Assembly: GCF_016741875.1 (NCBI RefSeq)
Contig: NZ_JAERRF010000020.1
Span: 105,723-169,722 of the forward strand
Source of the DNA: Streptomyces coffeae
GTDB taxonomy: Bacteria; Actinomycetota; Actinomycetes; Streptomycetales; Streptomycetaceae
DNA length: 64,000 nt
Reading direction: 5' to 3'
The notes under the pieces are model-generated. The model ran no database searches and had not been told where the DNA came from. It worked only from the letters and a program-made list of their open reading frames with translations. Below are positions 44,924-54,080 of this stretch, piece by piece (positions within the stretch are counted from its first letter, which is position 1; each line of letters opens with the position of its first letter). A program made the position numbers and the translations under genes.

Positions 44924-46086
44924 CTGAGGTTGAACTCGTGGAGTCGTAGGGGCTGACGGCTTGTCGCCCGTGCGGTATCACCGGGGCATGCGGTATCCAC
45001 AGGGAGGCGGGCTGACCGCCGAACGGCAACAGTTCCGCGAGGAGTTACGGCTTCAGGCGGCTGAGCGGTTCGCCCGGGGTGAGGCGAGCTCGGTGATCGC
45101 CAAGGATCTACGCGTCAGCGTCCGGTCGGTGCAGCGATGGCGGCAGGCGTGGGAGGAGGGCGGTCCACGGGCTGTGCGATCGCAGGGGCCGGCGTCGCTG
45201 CCGAGGCTGAGTGAGAAACAGTTCGCTCAGCTGGAAGCGGAGCTGGCCAAGGGGTCGGTCGCACACGGCTGGGAGGACCAACGCTGGACCCTGAGCCGCG
45301 TGAAGACGGTGATTGGTCGGCGCTTCCACCTGACCTACACGGTCCAGGGCGTGCGGAAGCTGCTGGTGCGTAACGGCTGGTCCTGCCAGGTCCCGGCTCG
45401 CCGAGCCGTCGAGCGGGACGAGGAGGCCGTGCCCGGGTGGGACAAGGAGGTGTGGCCCTGCGCGGAAGACTCGCGGCGGCCCGTGGAGCCTGGCTCGTCT
45501 TCGAGGACGAAGCCGGATTCTCCATGACGCCGCCGCAAGCGAAGACCTGGTCTCAGCGAGGCCGCACCCGGTGGTGCGAGTCCGCGGCCGCTCCCGCAGA
45601 CGGATATCGATCGCCGCGCCGACCTGCTACAAGCCCGGCCACCGGTCGCGGCTGATCTACCGGCCGCGCAGGGACGACGGCCGGCGCGACGGACGCAAGA
45701 GCTTCTCCTGGCGCGACTACCGGGACCTGCCTCATCGCCGCACACCGGCAGCTCGGTGACCCGATCGTGCTCATCTGGGACAACCTGAACGTCCACAAGG
45801 CCGCCGGCCTCAGGGAGTTCGCCGCATCCCGGCACTGGCTGACCATCTACTACCTGCCGCCCTACGCACCCGACCTCAACCCCGTCGAGGGCGTCTGGTC
45901 CCTGCTACGGCGCGGCTGGCTGTCCAACGTCCCCTTCACCACCCCCCAGCACCTCATCCAGCGCATCCGACGCGGCTTACGGCACATCCAGTACCGCAGC
46001 GAGCTCATAGACGGCTGCCTCGCCGAGACCGGCCTGACCATCAGGCCCACCTGAGCAACCCAGCGACATCACGAGTTCAACCTCAG
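44924..46086 (+). mobile_element. IS630-family insertion element with TA duplication
   Basis: Element of 1163 bp bounded by CTGAGGTTGAACTCGTG at the left (44,924-44,940) and its exact complement at the right (46,070-46,086). TA dinucleotides flank both sides (44,922-44,923 and 46,087-46,088), the expected IS630/Tc1 target duplication. It inserted into a membrane-protein gene. Its transposase gene is frameshifted. Confidence 0.9.
44988..46054 (+). pseudogene. IS630-family transposase, several frameshifts
   Basis: Starts at ATG 44988 (MRYPQGGGLTAERQQFREEL) with an HTH domain (VIAKDLRVSVRSVQRWRQAW). Sense changes frame near 45,450 (WLVFEDEAGFSMTPPQAKTW, first catalytic Asp), near 45,570 (GHRSRLIYRPRRDDGRRDGR) and near 45,740. 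It then reads IVLIWDNLNVHKAAGLREFA (second Asp) and YYLPPYAPDLNPVEGVWSLL (catalytic Glu) to a normal C-terminus at 46,054. All catalytic parts exist but in different frames, so the copy is inactive unless recoded. Confidence 0.85.
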
Positions 46087-46088
46087 TA

Positions 46089-46393
46089 ACCGCTGCCCCA
46101 CGCGGGGCGGCGGCCGGGCGCCCACCCTGTGGCCCAGCCCGCACAGAGCCGATCGTGGGCTCGGCCTCACCCCACAGTCCGCTTCTCGAAGCACCATCGC
46201 GCGCCCCCGTGGCGGCGCGTGGCTATGTACGTGAGTACCGACGTCGTTTCGACGCGAGATGGGGAGTCCCACGCTCGCGCGAATCGTCGATGTTCACGAG
46301 AGCGGGAACCACCCTGGCCACGTCGGGCGGGGCCCGACGAGGCCGTCACCTGATGCGGATCCTTCCGCGCCCGTCCCACGTACTACACGGGGA
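46089..46393. other. gap without a supported gene
   Basis: About 300 bp between the IS630 element and the NmrA-type gene. It may include the distal remains of the interrupted membrane gene, but no sensible continuation is visible. Confidence 0.4.
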
Positions 46394-47251
46394 CTATGCC
46401 GTGACCACGGGGCGCCGCGCCGTGAAGGCGTCCGCGTGCTCCGCAGCCCACTGGGCGAAGGTGCGGGCCGGGTGACCGGTGACCTTCTCGACGGTGTCGA
46501 TGACCGTGCGGCCCACCTCCGGGGTGTTCCCGTACGCCTCGATCAGGAAGCCGATCACGTCCTCCGGATGGCCCACCACCCGCCACTGTGCGACGGCCTG
46601 CTCCTCGGTCAGCTCGACCAGGGCGATTTCCCGGCCGCTGGCGGCGGCGATCGTCGACACCTTGTCGCCGACAGTCAGCAGCTCGGGACCGGTGATCACG
46701 TACTCCTGGCCCCCGTGACCCTCCTCGGTGAGCGCGACCGCGGCAACGGCGCCGATGTCACCCTCGTGGACCATGGCGCTCAGCCGGGAGACGAACGGCT
46801 CTCGGACTTCGCCCGAGGCCACGATCCCGTCCGCCCACTCCAGGGCGTTGGCCATGAACTCGACCGGCATGAGCACGGTCCAGTCCACACCGTCCTCGGC
46901 ACGCACCGCGTCCTCCAGCAGGGACGGCCCGCCGCCGTGCAGCACGGTGACCCGGCGTACACCGGCCGCGCGAGCCAGCTCCAGGATCCGCGGGCCGGTC
47001 TCCAGCGGGGCGAAGTAGGCCCCGCCAAAGGTGATCAGATGGAGACCGGTGACGCCCTCCAGGGCCGGGATCAAGCTGTCGGGTTCGGTCAAGTCGCCCT
47101 GGACGACCTCAACGCCGACCGGGAAGGCGGCCTTCGCCACATCCCGTGTGAGGGCACGGACCGCGTGGCCGCGGGCGAGCAGTTCGGCGACGACCTGACG
47201 GCCGACGGTTCCGGTGGCGCCGGTGACAAGAATCTTCTGCGTCTGCGTCAT
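46394..47251 (-). CDS. NmrA-type NAD(P)H-binding oxidoreductase
   Basis: 285 residues from ATG 47251 (MTQTQKILVTGATGTVGRQV); the frame is open further upstream but the Rossmann start decides. GATGTVGR is the dinucleotide-binding loop of atypical short-chain dehydrogenases. It continues LLARGHAVRALTRD, VVQGDLTEPDSLIPALEGV and TVLMPVEFMANALEWADGI, as in NmrA-like and NAD(P)H:quinone-oxidoreductase-like proteins. The catalytic YxxxK of classical SDRs is absent, as usual in this group. Members act as redox-sensing regulators or reduce small quinones or ketones. It stands alone, divergent from a ~390-bp gap. Confidence 0.88.
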   Translation of the reverse strand: MTQTQKILVTGATGTVGRQVVAELLARGHAVRALTRDVAKAAFPVGVEVVQGDLTEPDSLIPALEGVTGLHLITFGGAYFAPLETGPRILELARAAGVRRVTVLHGGGPSLLEDAVRAEDGVDWTVLMPVEFMANALEWADGIVASGEVREPFVSRLSAMVHEGDIGAVAAVALTEEGHGGQEYVITGPELLTVGDKVSTIAAASGREIALVELTEEQAVAQWRVVGHPEDVIGFLIEAYGNTPEVGRTVIDTVEKVTGHPARTFAQWAAEHADAFTARRPVVTA

Positions 47252-47637
47252 GGCACGACCATAGGGAGCCTTGCGGTCAGCTTCTGTCCGCAAGCCTCGG
47301 GCCAGAAGCGACGACACTAACCCTGCATCGGGCTGTCAAGGACGCAGCGACTCCCGAACTCATCGACATTGATCATGAAGGCAGGGCGGGAGGTGACTCC
47401 CGAAGTCGTTGACAGTCGACTCCCGTTCTCGCGTACACAGCCAGCGGCGTAGAGCGCGGGCCGCGCCGCCGTTCCATTCCTCCGTGTCTACACTTCTGCG
47501 GCCACCCCCGGGTCGCCACCTGGACCGAAGCCGCCTGGCTCGCTGGGGCTACCGACCCGAGGGAGCATTGGGAGTTCTCAAGCCCTCTCGGTGGTCCGTA
47601 CGCCGACCTGTTTACTTTCACTGAGACCCCCGGATCC
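47252..47637. other. gap with a short direct repeat
   Basis: No supported gene. GACTCCCGAA occurs at about 47,349 and 47,396, followed by similar bases ([C/G]TC..TGACA), an imperfect direct repeat ~47 bp apart just upstream of the NmrA-type gene. It could be an IS scar or binding sites. Confidence 0.35.
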
Positions 47638-48905
47638 TCACTGGGCGACTCGAGTCCTGCAGGCCCGGCAGGCATGGGACCCTCCTGGGCCGTACCGGTG
47701 GATTGGCGAGGCGCAGCCAGCGCAGGGGCCGATGTGCCAGACCGGGCAGCCGTACAGTGCAGCCGCTGCTTGGCGTTGCTGCGGTGTAACGCTGAGGCGT
47801 TGTTCTCGCTGTTGGGGAATCTTCAAGAGGCGCTGGGGGATTTCGTCGAAGGTGTGGAGGCCGGTGGCGTCGGCCTTGGCTCGCTGGGGACGGCGGTCGT
47901 TGAAGATCATGGTTTCTTCGCCGTACCGGCATCTGATGTCGAGCGGCTCTCCGGTGAAGGTGAGTTCGTTGTCAGTCGGCGGGGAGGCTGTGGGTTCGTT
48001 CTCGGGGCCGACAATGTCGAGCCATTCGTCTCGGTCCTCGGAAGGAACCCACATGCGGGAGTGGCTGTGCGGATCACTCTGGCTTGGAATCCGCATCGGC
48101 ACGTATTCGCCGTCAGCGCTGGCCGTGACGAGTTCGTCGATCTCGGTGTGGCGTTTTTGCGGGATACACAGGGCAGGAAGGTCCCACTGGACGTGGAGGC
48201 GTCCGCATGCGTTGACGTCGCTGTCGGTCACGGGGCAGCGGCGTTCGCTGTAGCGGCTGCATTTCCAGCGTTGAAGGTGCCGCACGCCAGCCCGCACGAG
48301 CAGGGCGTTGCGCGAGATGATCCGCCGCCAGGAGACGTCGTCGACCAAGGCCCATGGAGCCCTTTCGATCAGCGCCGCGGCGTCGCTGTTGGTGACCCAT
48401 AACGGGATGATGCCGTGGTCTGCTGCGGCTTGGGAGCGGCGTCGGACGGTTGTCGCGGTGATCGGCGAGTACTGGGCTTCCCAGCCGACACGGCCGGCCG
48501 GGCCGGTGACCAGCACGTCGCTGCGCACTTTGCCGTCGTGGGTGCGGGCTTCCAGTTCTGCGGATAAGCCGTGCCGCTCGGCGGCTCAGGCGATGCGTTC
48601 TTTCATCGCCTTGTGTTTGTCGCTCTCTTCTTGGGTGGGGGTGTGCCGCAGGGGCAGGTGTGCGGCTACGAGTGTGGTGCGCCCACGGTCCTTCGACGGA
48701 TCGCCATCCAGGGTGAGCGGTCGTGTTCTTCTGCCTGGCACACGCCGTGTTTGTGGTGCTCCAGGCAATGCAAGAGGTGGCGGTCGCGCTTATTGATTGG
48801 CTGGGTGATCTCTTCCAGGAGGCCAGGGCGGCCGGGGTTGCCGAGGTCTGCTTCAGCCAGCTTGATGATGATCTGGTACCCGGTGTGGAACACTCCGTTC
48901 GCCAT
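47638..48905 (-). pseudogene. CoiA-like (competence-nuclease family) gene, disrupted
   Basis: Reading from ATG 48905: MANGVFHTGYQIIIKLAEAD, DRHLLHCLEHHKHGVCQAEE. A frameshift follows near 48,700 into DGDPSKDRGRTTLVAAHLP and ESDKHKAMKERIA. An in-frame TGA near 48,588 sits where the sense continues as AAERHGLSAELEARTHDGKV, then RSDVLVTGPAGRVGWEAQYS, TATTVRRRSQAAADHGIIPL and WALVDDVSWRRI. That last block is the nuclease-like core (RSDV...E.QYS) of CoiA-family proteins. The C-terminus has two CxxC pairs (CAGCAS, CRAC), a possible zinc ribbon. With one frameshift and one stop it is a pseudogene, though the ~296-residue downstream frame is intact. Confidence 0.65.
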
Positions 48906-49010
48906 GAGAAAAGCGTAGAAGGCGGCACTGACAATGACCCTGTCCGGAATCCAGGAGTTCGCACTCGAGTGCGAATTGATGGTGCGGGGGTAATTGCTGT
49001 GCATCATGTG

Positions 49011-49026
49011 GGCTCAGCGAAGTTAG
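49011..49026. repeat. ISL3-type inverted-repeat end (outer left)
   Basis: GGCTCAGCGAAGTTAG followed by TGGGGGG. Compared with the reverse complement of the ISL3 right end at 51,302-51,327, 21 of the first 26 bases match, more than for the inner left end at 49,975. The methyltransferase gene lies between the two left ends. Confidence 0.7.
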
Positions 49027-49101
49027 TGGGGGGTCGGGCTGGCACAGCGCTCCACTTGGCCATTCGGAGACACGGCCGTCTCGGCCGGCCCCGCGGCTGG
49101 G

Positions 49102-49899
49102 TCAGCCCGGCTTGACCGCCAGCGTCGCAAAATAGTTCGACATGTATTGAGCGGATGCGTTGGATTGGTGCGGCGCTTCCGCGAAGCTGGTGAGGACGAA
49201 CCCCGCGGCGAGTTGCCCGCCGATCTGGTCGGTGAGGGTGTGGCTGTATTCAAGAGGGGCATCCGCGCCGAACTTCGTGGCGCGTTCCTCGGCGGAGTAC
49301 TGCGTGACATCGCTGTAGGGCAGCTTGTGCACGACGATCAGCTCGCCGCGCTCGTCGAGCGCCTCGTGGTCGAACAAGTACACATCAGGGTTGAGGAAGC
49401 CCACGAGCAGAGTTCCGCCCGGTCGCAGGACGCGGAAGCACTCACGCCACACCGCTGCCAAGTCTGGTACGAATAGGTTAGAGACCGGATGGAATACGAC
49501 GTCGAATGTTGCGTCGCCGAAGGCGCTGAGGTCGCGCATGTCGCCTAGGACGGTGCGCAGCTCGAGTCCGTCGCGCGCCGCCACCATCTGGTCCTGGCCG
49601 AGCTGGCGGGGTGAGTTGTCGAATACGGTGACCCGCGCCCCTGCGGCGGCGAGGATCGGACCCTGCTGGCCACCGCCGGAGGCCAGGCACAACACGTCCT
49701 TGCCGGTCAGGTCCGTCGGCAGCCAGGAGCGGTCGACTGGCTCACGCCCGATGAGAACAATCGACCAGTCGCCCATGCGGGCGCGCTCGACATCCTCAGC
49801 ACTCACCGGCCTCGACCACTCGTTGCCCTCTTGGACATACTTGTCCCAGGCTGCCCGATTGTGGGCAACCGGGTCGACAACAATGTCCTGCACGTTCAA
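49102..49899 (-). CDS. SAM-dependent methyltransferase, possible ISL3 passenger
   Basis: 265 residues starting MNVQDIVVDPVAHNRAAWDK. It is a class I methyltransferase: DLTGKDVLCLASGGGQQGPI as the SAM loop, GARVTVFDNSPRQLGQDQ, LELRTVLGDMRDLSAFGD, FDVVFHPVSNLFVPDL and VLRPGGTLLVGFLNPDVYLF. The Ala-Ser-Gly-Gly-Gly motif I and the ERARMGDWSIVLIGREPVD front are those of a broad actinobacterial ubiE/Methyltransf_11-like family acting on unknown small molecules. The frame is intact. It lies between two left-end-like ISL3 repeats (49,011 and 49,975) and next to an ISL3 transposase on the same strand, so it may be carried by the element. Confidence 0.88.
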   Translation of the reverse strand: MNVQDIVVDPVAHNRAAWDKYVQEGNEWSRPVSAEDVERARMGDWSIVLIGREPVDRSWLPTDLTGKDVLCLASGGGQQGPILAAAGARVTVFDNSPRQLGQDQMVAARDGLELRTVLGDMRDLSAFGDATFDVVFHPVSNLFVPDLAAVWRECFRVLRPGGTLLVGFLNPDVYLFDHEALDERGELIVVHKLPYSDVTQYSAEERATKFGADAPLEYSHTLTDQIGGQLAAGFVLTSFAEAPHQSNASAQYMSNYFATLAVKPG

Positions 49900-49974
49900 C
49901 TCCCTGCTACAGCCAAGCGGACACCTGCGGTCCTGACAGTTCGGTGCCGCTAGCCAACACGATTGCAGGGTGCG

Positions 49975-51327
49975 GGCTCAACGAAATTAGCGGGCATCGA
50001 GGTGTCCACGGGCTCGACGGGTGGTCGTGCTGGTGATCCCGGTGTGCAGGAACGCAAGGATCTCTGGCCACCACGTCTTGACGGTTGTGGCTAGGCGCTG
50101 CAGTTCGGGAAGGTCGGCGTCGGCGCATCGGCGGTAGAACCGGTACAGCAGATCGCGGACCTGTTCCCGGTCCGGGCGGTGGCAAGCAGGTCCAGGAGGT
50201 CTTCCTTGGCGTTCCACGCGACGGTGATCGGCGCGCCGATCACCCTGGGCAGGTTGGACAGCTCGTCGAGGAGAGCGTCGACATGCTCGCCGCGCATCCG
50301 GGCGGCGGAGCGGGTGAGCCGGTTGCGCAGTTCCCACTCGCGGTTGCCCTTGCGGCCGCGCCGGCCGCGGTGGGTCACGGTGACCCGGCGGCGGACCTCG
50401 GTGAGGGTCTGGTTCGCCAGCTGCACCAGGTGGAAGTGGTCCACGACCAGGGTGGCCTGCGGCAGGACCCGGCGGATCGCCGACTTGAAGATCGTGCACA
50501 TGTCGATCGCGACGTACTGGACCGCGTCGCGCCAGGCTTGGTCGCGGTCGGCCAGCCAGGCGATGACCGCCTGGGCGGTACGGCCTCCGACCTGCCCGAG
50601 CAGGCCCTGCTTGCCGGACAGGTCGACGAAGCCGACGTGCCAACGGTCCACGGCGGTCTGCCAGATCCCAGTGGCCTCGTCGGGGATCCATCTCGGCCGG
50701 CCTCGGCGGATCTCGTCGATACCGAGCGCCTGCACCGGCTCGGGCTGGGCCGGCAGCACCGCCCGGGCGTGACTGGTGAACGCCCCCGCAACGACCGGCC
50801 AGGAGAGCGCATAGTCGCGGGCCGCCTGGACGACCGTGCGGCCCTGATCGGCCACCGCCGCCCCGGCCGCAGCCCGTAATCGTGTGGTTAGCCGCTTACG
50901 TGGCGGTACTGGCGGGACCGACTCGGTGAACGAGCGACGCCGGCACGTCAGCTCGTCGCAGCGCCAGCGGCGCTTGGCCCACACCAGCCGTGGTCGGCGG
51001 CTACCGACCGATAGGTCACGCGGCCGGGTCACCCGCCGGTCCTTCGACCGCCGCGCCCGGGCGCCGCAGTCTGGGCAGTGGCGTGCCCGCTCATCAGCGG
51101 TGACCAGGTGCACCACCGGCCCGTCGGTGTCGTCGGCGACCCCGACCACGGCCAGGCCCGTCAAGGCCCAACAACCGCGTCGTATCGTTTGCCACGTCCG
51201 TAGCTCTTCTGTTGTGATCATCTTGCTTCGACAACAACATGATCTACGAGAGCTGCCGGCATCTATCGGTCAGGGTCCACAGTGGAACCCCGTCCGGCGC
51301 TCAACCCCCCACCAATTTCGAAGAGCC
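49975..51327 (-). mobile_element. ISL3-family insertion element
   Basis: Left end GGCTCAACGAAATTAG (49,975-49,990); right end (51,312-51,327) reads GGCTCTTCGAAATTGG on the other strand, 13 of 16 identical. It contains one transposase frame on the minus strand whose stop codon lies inside the left repeat. An alternative, larger unit would start at the outer left end 49,011 and include a methyltransferase gene. Confidence 0.8.
49987..51221 (-). pseudogene. ISL3-family transposase with one frameshift
   Basis: From ATG 51221: an N-terminal zinc-finger region (ARHCPDCGARARRSKDRRVT, then CDELTCRRRSF), VQALGIDEIRRGRPRWIPDE with the first catalytic Asp, YVAIDMCTIFKSAIRRVLPQ (second Asp), LVVDHFHLVQLANQ, and a helical C-terminus. 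Near 50,185, after DLLATART, the frame shifts; the real ending (QVRDLLYRFYRRCADADLPE, KTWWPEILAFLHTGITS) is in another frame to TAA 49,987. Only this one lesion is visible, so the copy is recent. Confidence 0.82.
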
Positions 51328-51430
51328 ATCATGTGGCGCGTGAGATGATTGGTTAGTGGCCAGCACTCGCTGCTGTCTATTCTCACCCATGGATCGCGGG
51401 ACTCCACGCGGCTGCAGGGTCCGCGGATTC
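51328..51430. other. short spacer between ISL3 right end and repeat-bounded unit
   Basis: No gene. It contains a single CAGCACTC similar to the short repeats that begin at 51,431. Confidence 0.4.
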
Positions 51431-51678
51431 GTGAGCACTGAGTCCTGCGAAAGCGCGGGAATCCGGGTCTGTGAGCACTCGTCGCGTCGGCAGCCGTGAG
51501 CAATCAGGGGCTGGCGCCCAGGAGTGGGTGTCTGCCCCAGTGACGGATGATGGATTTCGTGCTTGATGCGCCTGATCGGTTAGCGGCGTCGGTCAGTGCT
51601 GGCATGTAGGTGCGCGGGGACGTCCCCGGCTCGAACACCGGGCCGCGATCAGTGCGCTGTGTGACTGGCCTGGGCCTC

Positions 51679-52065
51679 TCAGGCGATCCATGCTCGAAGG
51701 CGTTCGCTGAGCACGACGTCATGCGGCAGCCGCTCCAGCTCTTGTGCGTCCACGTCCACACCCTGGTGCCTGAGGATGCTGGCCAGAGAGCTCCAGTGGT
51801 CGGCTGCCATCTGCTCATGTGTCCTGCCGTCGAACGGCTCGTCCGGCCCGACCACTATCCGGGTGTCACTCTCGACGTCTTCGGCCGAGATCCACGCCCG
51901 GATATCCACTGAGCCGGAGACGCTCCAGCCACGATCGTCGAGTAGCACCAGGCTGCGGCCGTCCGCGAGTACGGCCTCAAGCCGTGCAGACACCGATATC
52001 TGCCGAACGTCCGTGGCAACGTCGTCCAGATCGGCATGAGTGACCATGCGGGTCACCATGGTCAT
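51679..52065 (-). CDS. hypothetical protein inside the repeat-bounded unit
   Basis: 128 residues from ATG 52065 (ATG 52047, MVTHADLDDVATD, is an alternative). It is acidic and soluble, with alternating beta-like and helical stretches (RLEAVLADGRSLVLLDDRGW, TRIVVGPDEPFDGRTHEQM, ASILRHQGVDVDAQELERLP). It reads as a genuine small alpha/beta protein but I do not recognise the family. A run of purines (GAGAGGAGGGGG) sits directly before the start and the stop of a short upstream frame overlaps it (ATGA), suggesting coupling. The CTGAG/GAGCACTG repeats on both sides may be the ends of a small mobile unit carrying it. Confidence 0.6.
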   Translation of the reverse strand: MTMVTRMVTHADLDDVATDVRQISVSARLEAVLADGRSLVLLDDRGWSVSGSVDIRAWISAEDVESDTRIVVGPDEPFDGRTHEQMAADHWSSLASILRHQGVDVDAQELERLPHDVVLSERLRAWIA

Positions 52066-52190
52066 GCCCCCTCCTCTCGGCTCGCCAACGGCTGGCCGGG
52101 GCCGTGGCGTTGAACGGCCACGATATCCGGGACCTGGTCCCGATACTGACTGTCGCCAGTGCTCTTGATCACCTGGATTTGCTCAATCAG
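52062..52190 (-). pseudogene. short upstream frame, probable gene fragment
   Basis: The minus frame reads LIEQIQVIKSTGDSQYRDQV then PDIVAVQRHGPGQPLASREE to a TGA overlapping the start of the next gene. It reads like real protein, but a stop lies just upstream of the fragment and no start with a ribosome site is seen. It probably lost its 5' part where the terminal repeats begin. Confidence 0.4.
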
Positions 52191-52217
52191 TGCTCATGAT
52201 CCGTCGACAGTGCTCAC

Positions 52218-52569
52218 CGAACCTCGGACCTACAGCGGATGTATGTTCTCGGCCTCCGTGTGACATCCGCGTGAGACCGCGCCGGAGAAATGACACGAAA
52301 CCTGAGACCCTGAAGCGGAAAACTGTAGGTTCTCAACTTCCTTGTCCTGCGACGACGTTGTGACCTGCTGCTTCTCTCACTGTCTCACGTCGCGACGGGC
52401 CGTTTCCCTCTCAGCTCCGTGTCATTTCCTCGGCAGGCGGCTACCACTGCCCGCGCCTCATTTGGCCCGGACTACTCCGACTACAGACCGACCGGCATTG
52501 AGCCAGGAGCAAGGTCCAGGCTCCAGGCTGAAGAGGCCAGAGAGTACTCAAGGGACTCTGCGGCGTTCA
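52218..52569. other. gap without a supported gene
   Basis: About 350 bp of mixed composition between the repeat-bounded unit and the MFS fragment. No open frame with protein character was found. Confidence 0.4.
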
Positions 52570-52968
52570 TCATCTGTCCGGCTTGACCAACCCCTTGTCT
52601 TTTGCTTCACGGCTCGATCGCGCTTGCTCTGTGCCGAGAGCGACGGAAGTTTGCGCTGTCGAGGGCAGTCGCGTGTTCGTCGCCCAGACGGCCATCGCGC
52701 AGACCGCGAATCCGGCCCCGAGGAGACTGGAGCCCGCCCAGCCATGGATGGTGTAGATGGCGGTGGTTGCGGCTGCACCGAGGGCGGAGCCGAGCGAATA
52801 GAAGACCATGTAGCCGCCGATGACGCTGCTGGTGCGCTCCGGATGCGCGGTGGTGAGCAGGTGCTGGTTGCTCACATGTACGGCTTGGACCGCGAAGTCA
52901 AGGGCCACGATTCCGACGATGAGGAGCCCCAGTGTCCACGGCAGCTCCGAGGCGAAGACGGCACGAGT
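52570..52968 (-). pseudogene. MFS transporter, C-terminal fragment
   Basis: The minus strand encodes the last ~130 residues of a major facilitator: SELPWTLGLLIVGIVALDFA, VQAVHVSNQHLLTTAHPERT, SSVIGGYMVFYSLGSALGAA and GWAGSSLLGAGFAVCAMAVW, i.e. the final three or four membrane helices and a cytoplasmic tail. Upstream of ~52,968 the frame runs into the antisense of a thioesterase-like gene, so the first two thirds are missing. No start is available. Confidence 0.75.
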
Positions 52969-53575
52969 GGACTTCCGTGGGCCGGTGCCGCTGGACGTGC
53001 CCGTACGGATCGCCGAAACAGCTGGAGGGGTCGTTGAGTTGGGCGAGACCGAGCGGCCCCTCGCCACTGCGCGTCCCGCCGAACTGCTGCTGGACGCACC
53101 GCCCGCGCCCTCCTGGGACGAGGCGGTTGCCGCGACGGAGCGGTTCCGAGCGGCGCCGCCGTCGGGTGCGATCGACTGCTTCGGCTGCGGTCCGCGTACT
53201 GCTGACCGCGGCCTGCGTATGCACTGCACGCCGGTGCCGGGTCGCGACCTTGTGGCCTCTGTCTGGGTCCCCTCCCCCGCTTTCGCCGAGCCGGACGGCC
53301 TCCTCCCGACCCGGCTGGTCTGGGCCGCCCTGGACTGCCCGGGCAACTGGGCGGGCCGCCTTCTCGGCACCCTGCAACCGGGCGCGGTCACCGCAGCTCT
53401 CACGGGCACGATTCTCCGACCAGTGGCCACGGGTGAGCCGTACATCGCGTACGCGTGGCTGCTGTCCGAGTCCGGCCGCAAACACATGATGGGTGTGGCG
53501 CTCGCTACGGCGGAGGGCGAACTGTCCGCCGTTTCCGAGGCGTTGTGGCTTGATCCCGGGCCGACGCCGCTTTAG
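52969..53575 (+). pseudogene. thioesterase/hotdog-like gene, 5'-truncated
   Basis: The plus strand from the junction at ~52,969 reads FRGPVPLDVPVRIAETAGG, VELGETERPLATARPAELLL, then CFGCGPRTADRGLRMHCTPV, LLPTRLVWAALDCPGNWAG and HMMGVALATAEGELSAVSEA, ending at TAG 53,573-53,575. The CFGCGP...RGLRM and LDCPGNWA features are those of actinobacterial hotdog-fold thioesterase-like proteins. The N-terminal ~40 residues are missing because the gene joins an inverted MFS fragment. The remaining frame is open, so ~200 residues could still be made if a start were provided. Confidence 0.7.
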
Positions 53576-53861
53576 CGAGGGGTGTGTACATGATCCGCGC
53601 GTTGCGGCAGCCATCCGCGAGATCCCGCCGCAGGTCAGCCTCGACGTCAGGAGCACGAGGGACGAGGGCCGTTCGCCGAACGGTTACGGTGACGTGAGGG
53701 CGAACCACCCGCACTGGACGAGGACAATTGGATGAGGGACCACCACGCGTCCCATCCGGGAACCCGTGGCCCGGAGGGTGACGTACTGCGTCCGGGAGAG
53801 GCAGGCGAGGACCGGGCCGCGGGTTGATCTCCGCACCGTGAGAAAGGGGGCATTCGCAGTC

Positions 53862-54080
53862 GAGGGTGTAGACTTTGCCGGTTGGTTGCCGGGCTCGACG
53901 AGTCTCGGTTTGGTCGTCGTGGGGCTACGCTTTGAGCCTCATCGTGCGGTCCTGGCTTGTCGCGTGGTCAAGCCGATGGTTGGTGCCGCCGATGTAGTTG
54001 TGCGGGAATCGCAAGGCACACGGGGGTCCGCCTCCTGTCCGATCGCGGACCACATCGGCCCGGGTGCGAGTACGGATCAC
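53862..54080 (+). pseudogene. ISL3-type transposase, N-terminal remnant
   Basis: The plus strand reads STSLGLVVVGLRFEPHRAVL, ACRVVKP, then in other frames WCRRCSCAGIARHTGVRLL. This is the same N-terminal zinc-finger region as the ISL3-type copy at 55,941 (LDALGLEVTGQWLDPDRAVL), with frameshifts and no continuation. It overlaps the end of the AraC gene. Confidence 0.55.

Larger units (their letters stand above)
51431..52217. repeat. unit bounded by multiple GTGAGCACTG repeats in inverted orientation
   Basis: Left side: GTGAGCACTG (51,431-51,440), GTGAGCACTC (51,471-51,480), GTGAGCAATC (51,496-51,505). Right side, on the other strand: CAGTGCTC (52,157-52,164), CAGTGCTCA (52,188-52,196), CAGTGCTCAC (52,208-52,217). 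Thus three short copies at each end face each other, like the multiple terminal repeats of IS21-type elements. The ~790-bp unit carries one hypothetical gene and no transposase. No target duplication was found by eye. Confidence 0.55.

Noticed and set aside
51350..52217. Replication origin with iterons, because of the repeated GTGAGCACTG
   Set aside because: The repeats form two opposed clusters around a gene rather than one tandem array, and no Rep gene is adjacent; mobile-element ends explain them better.
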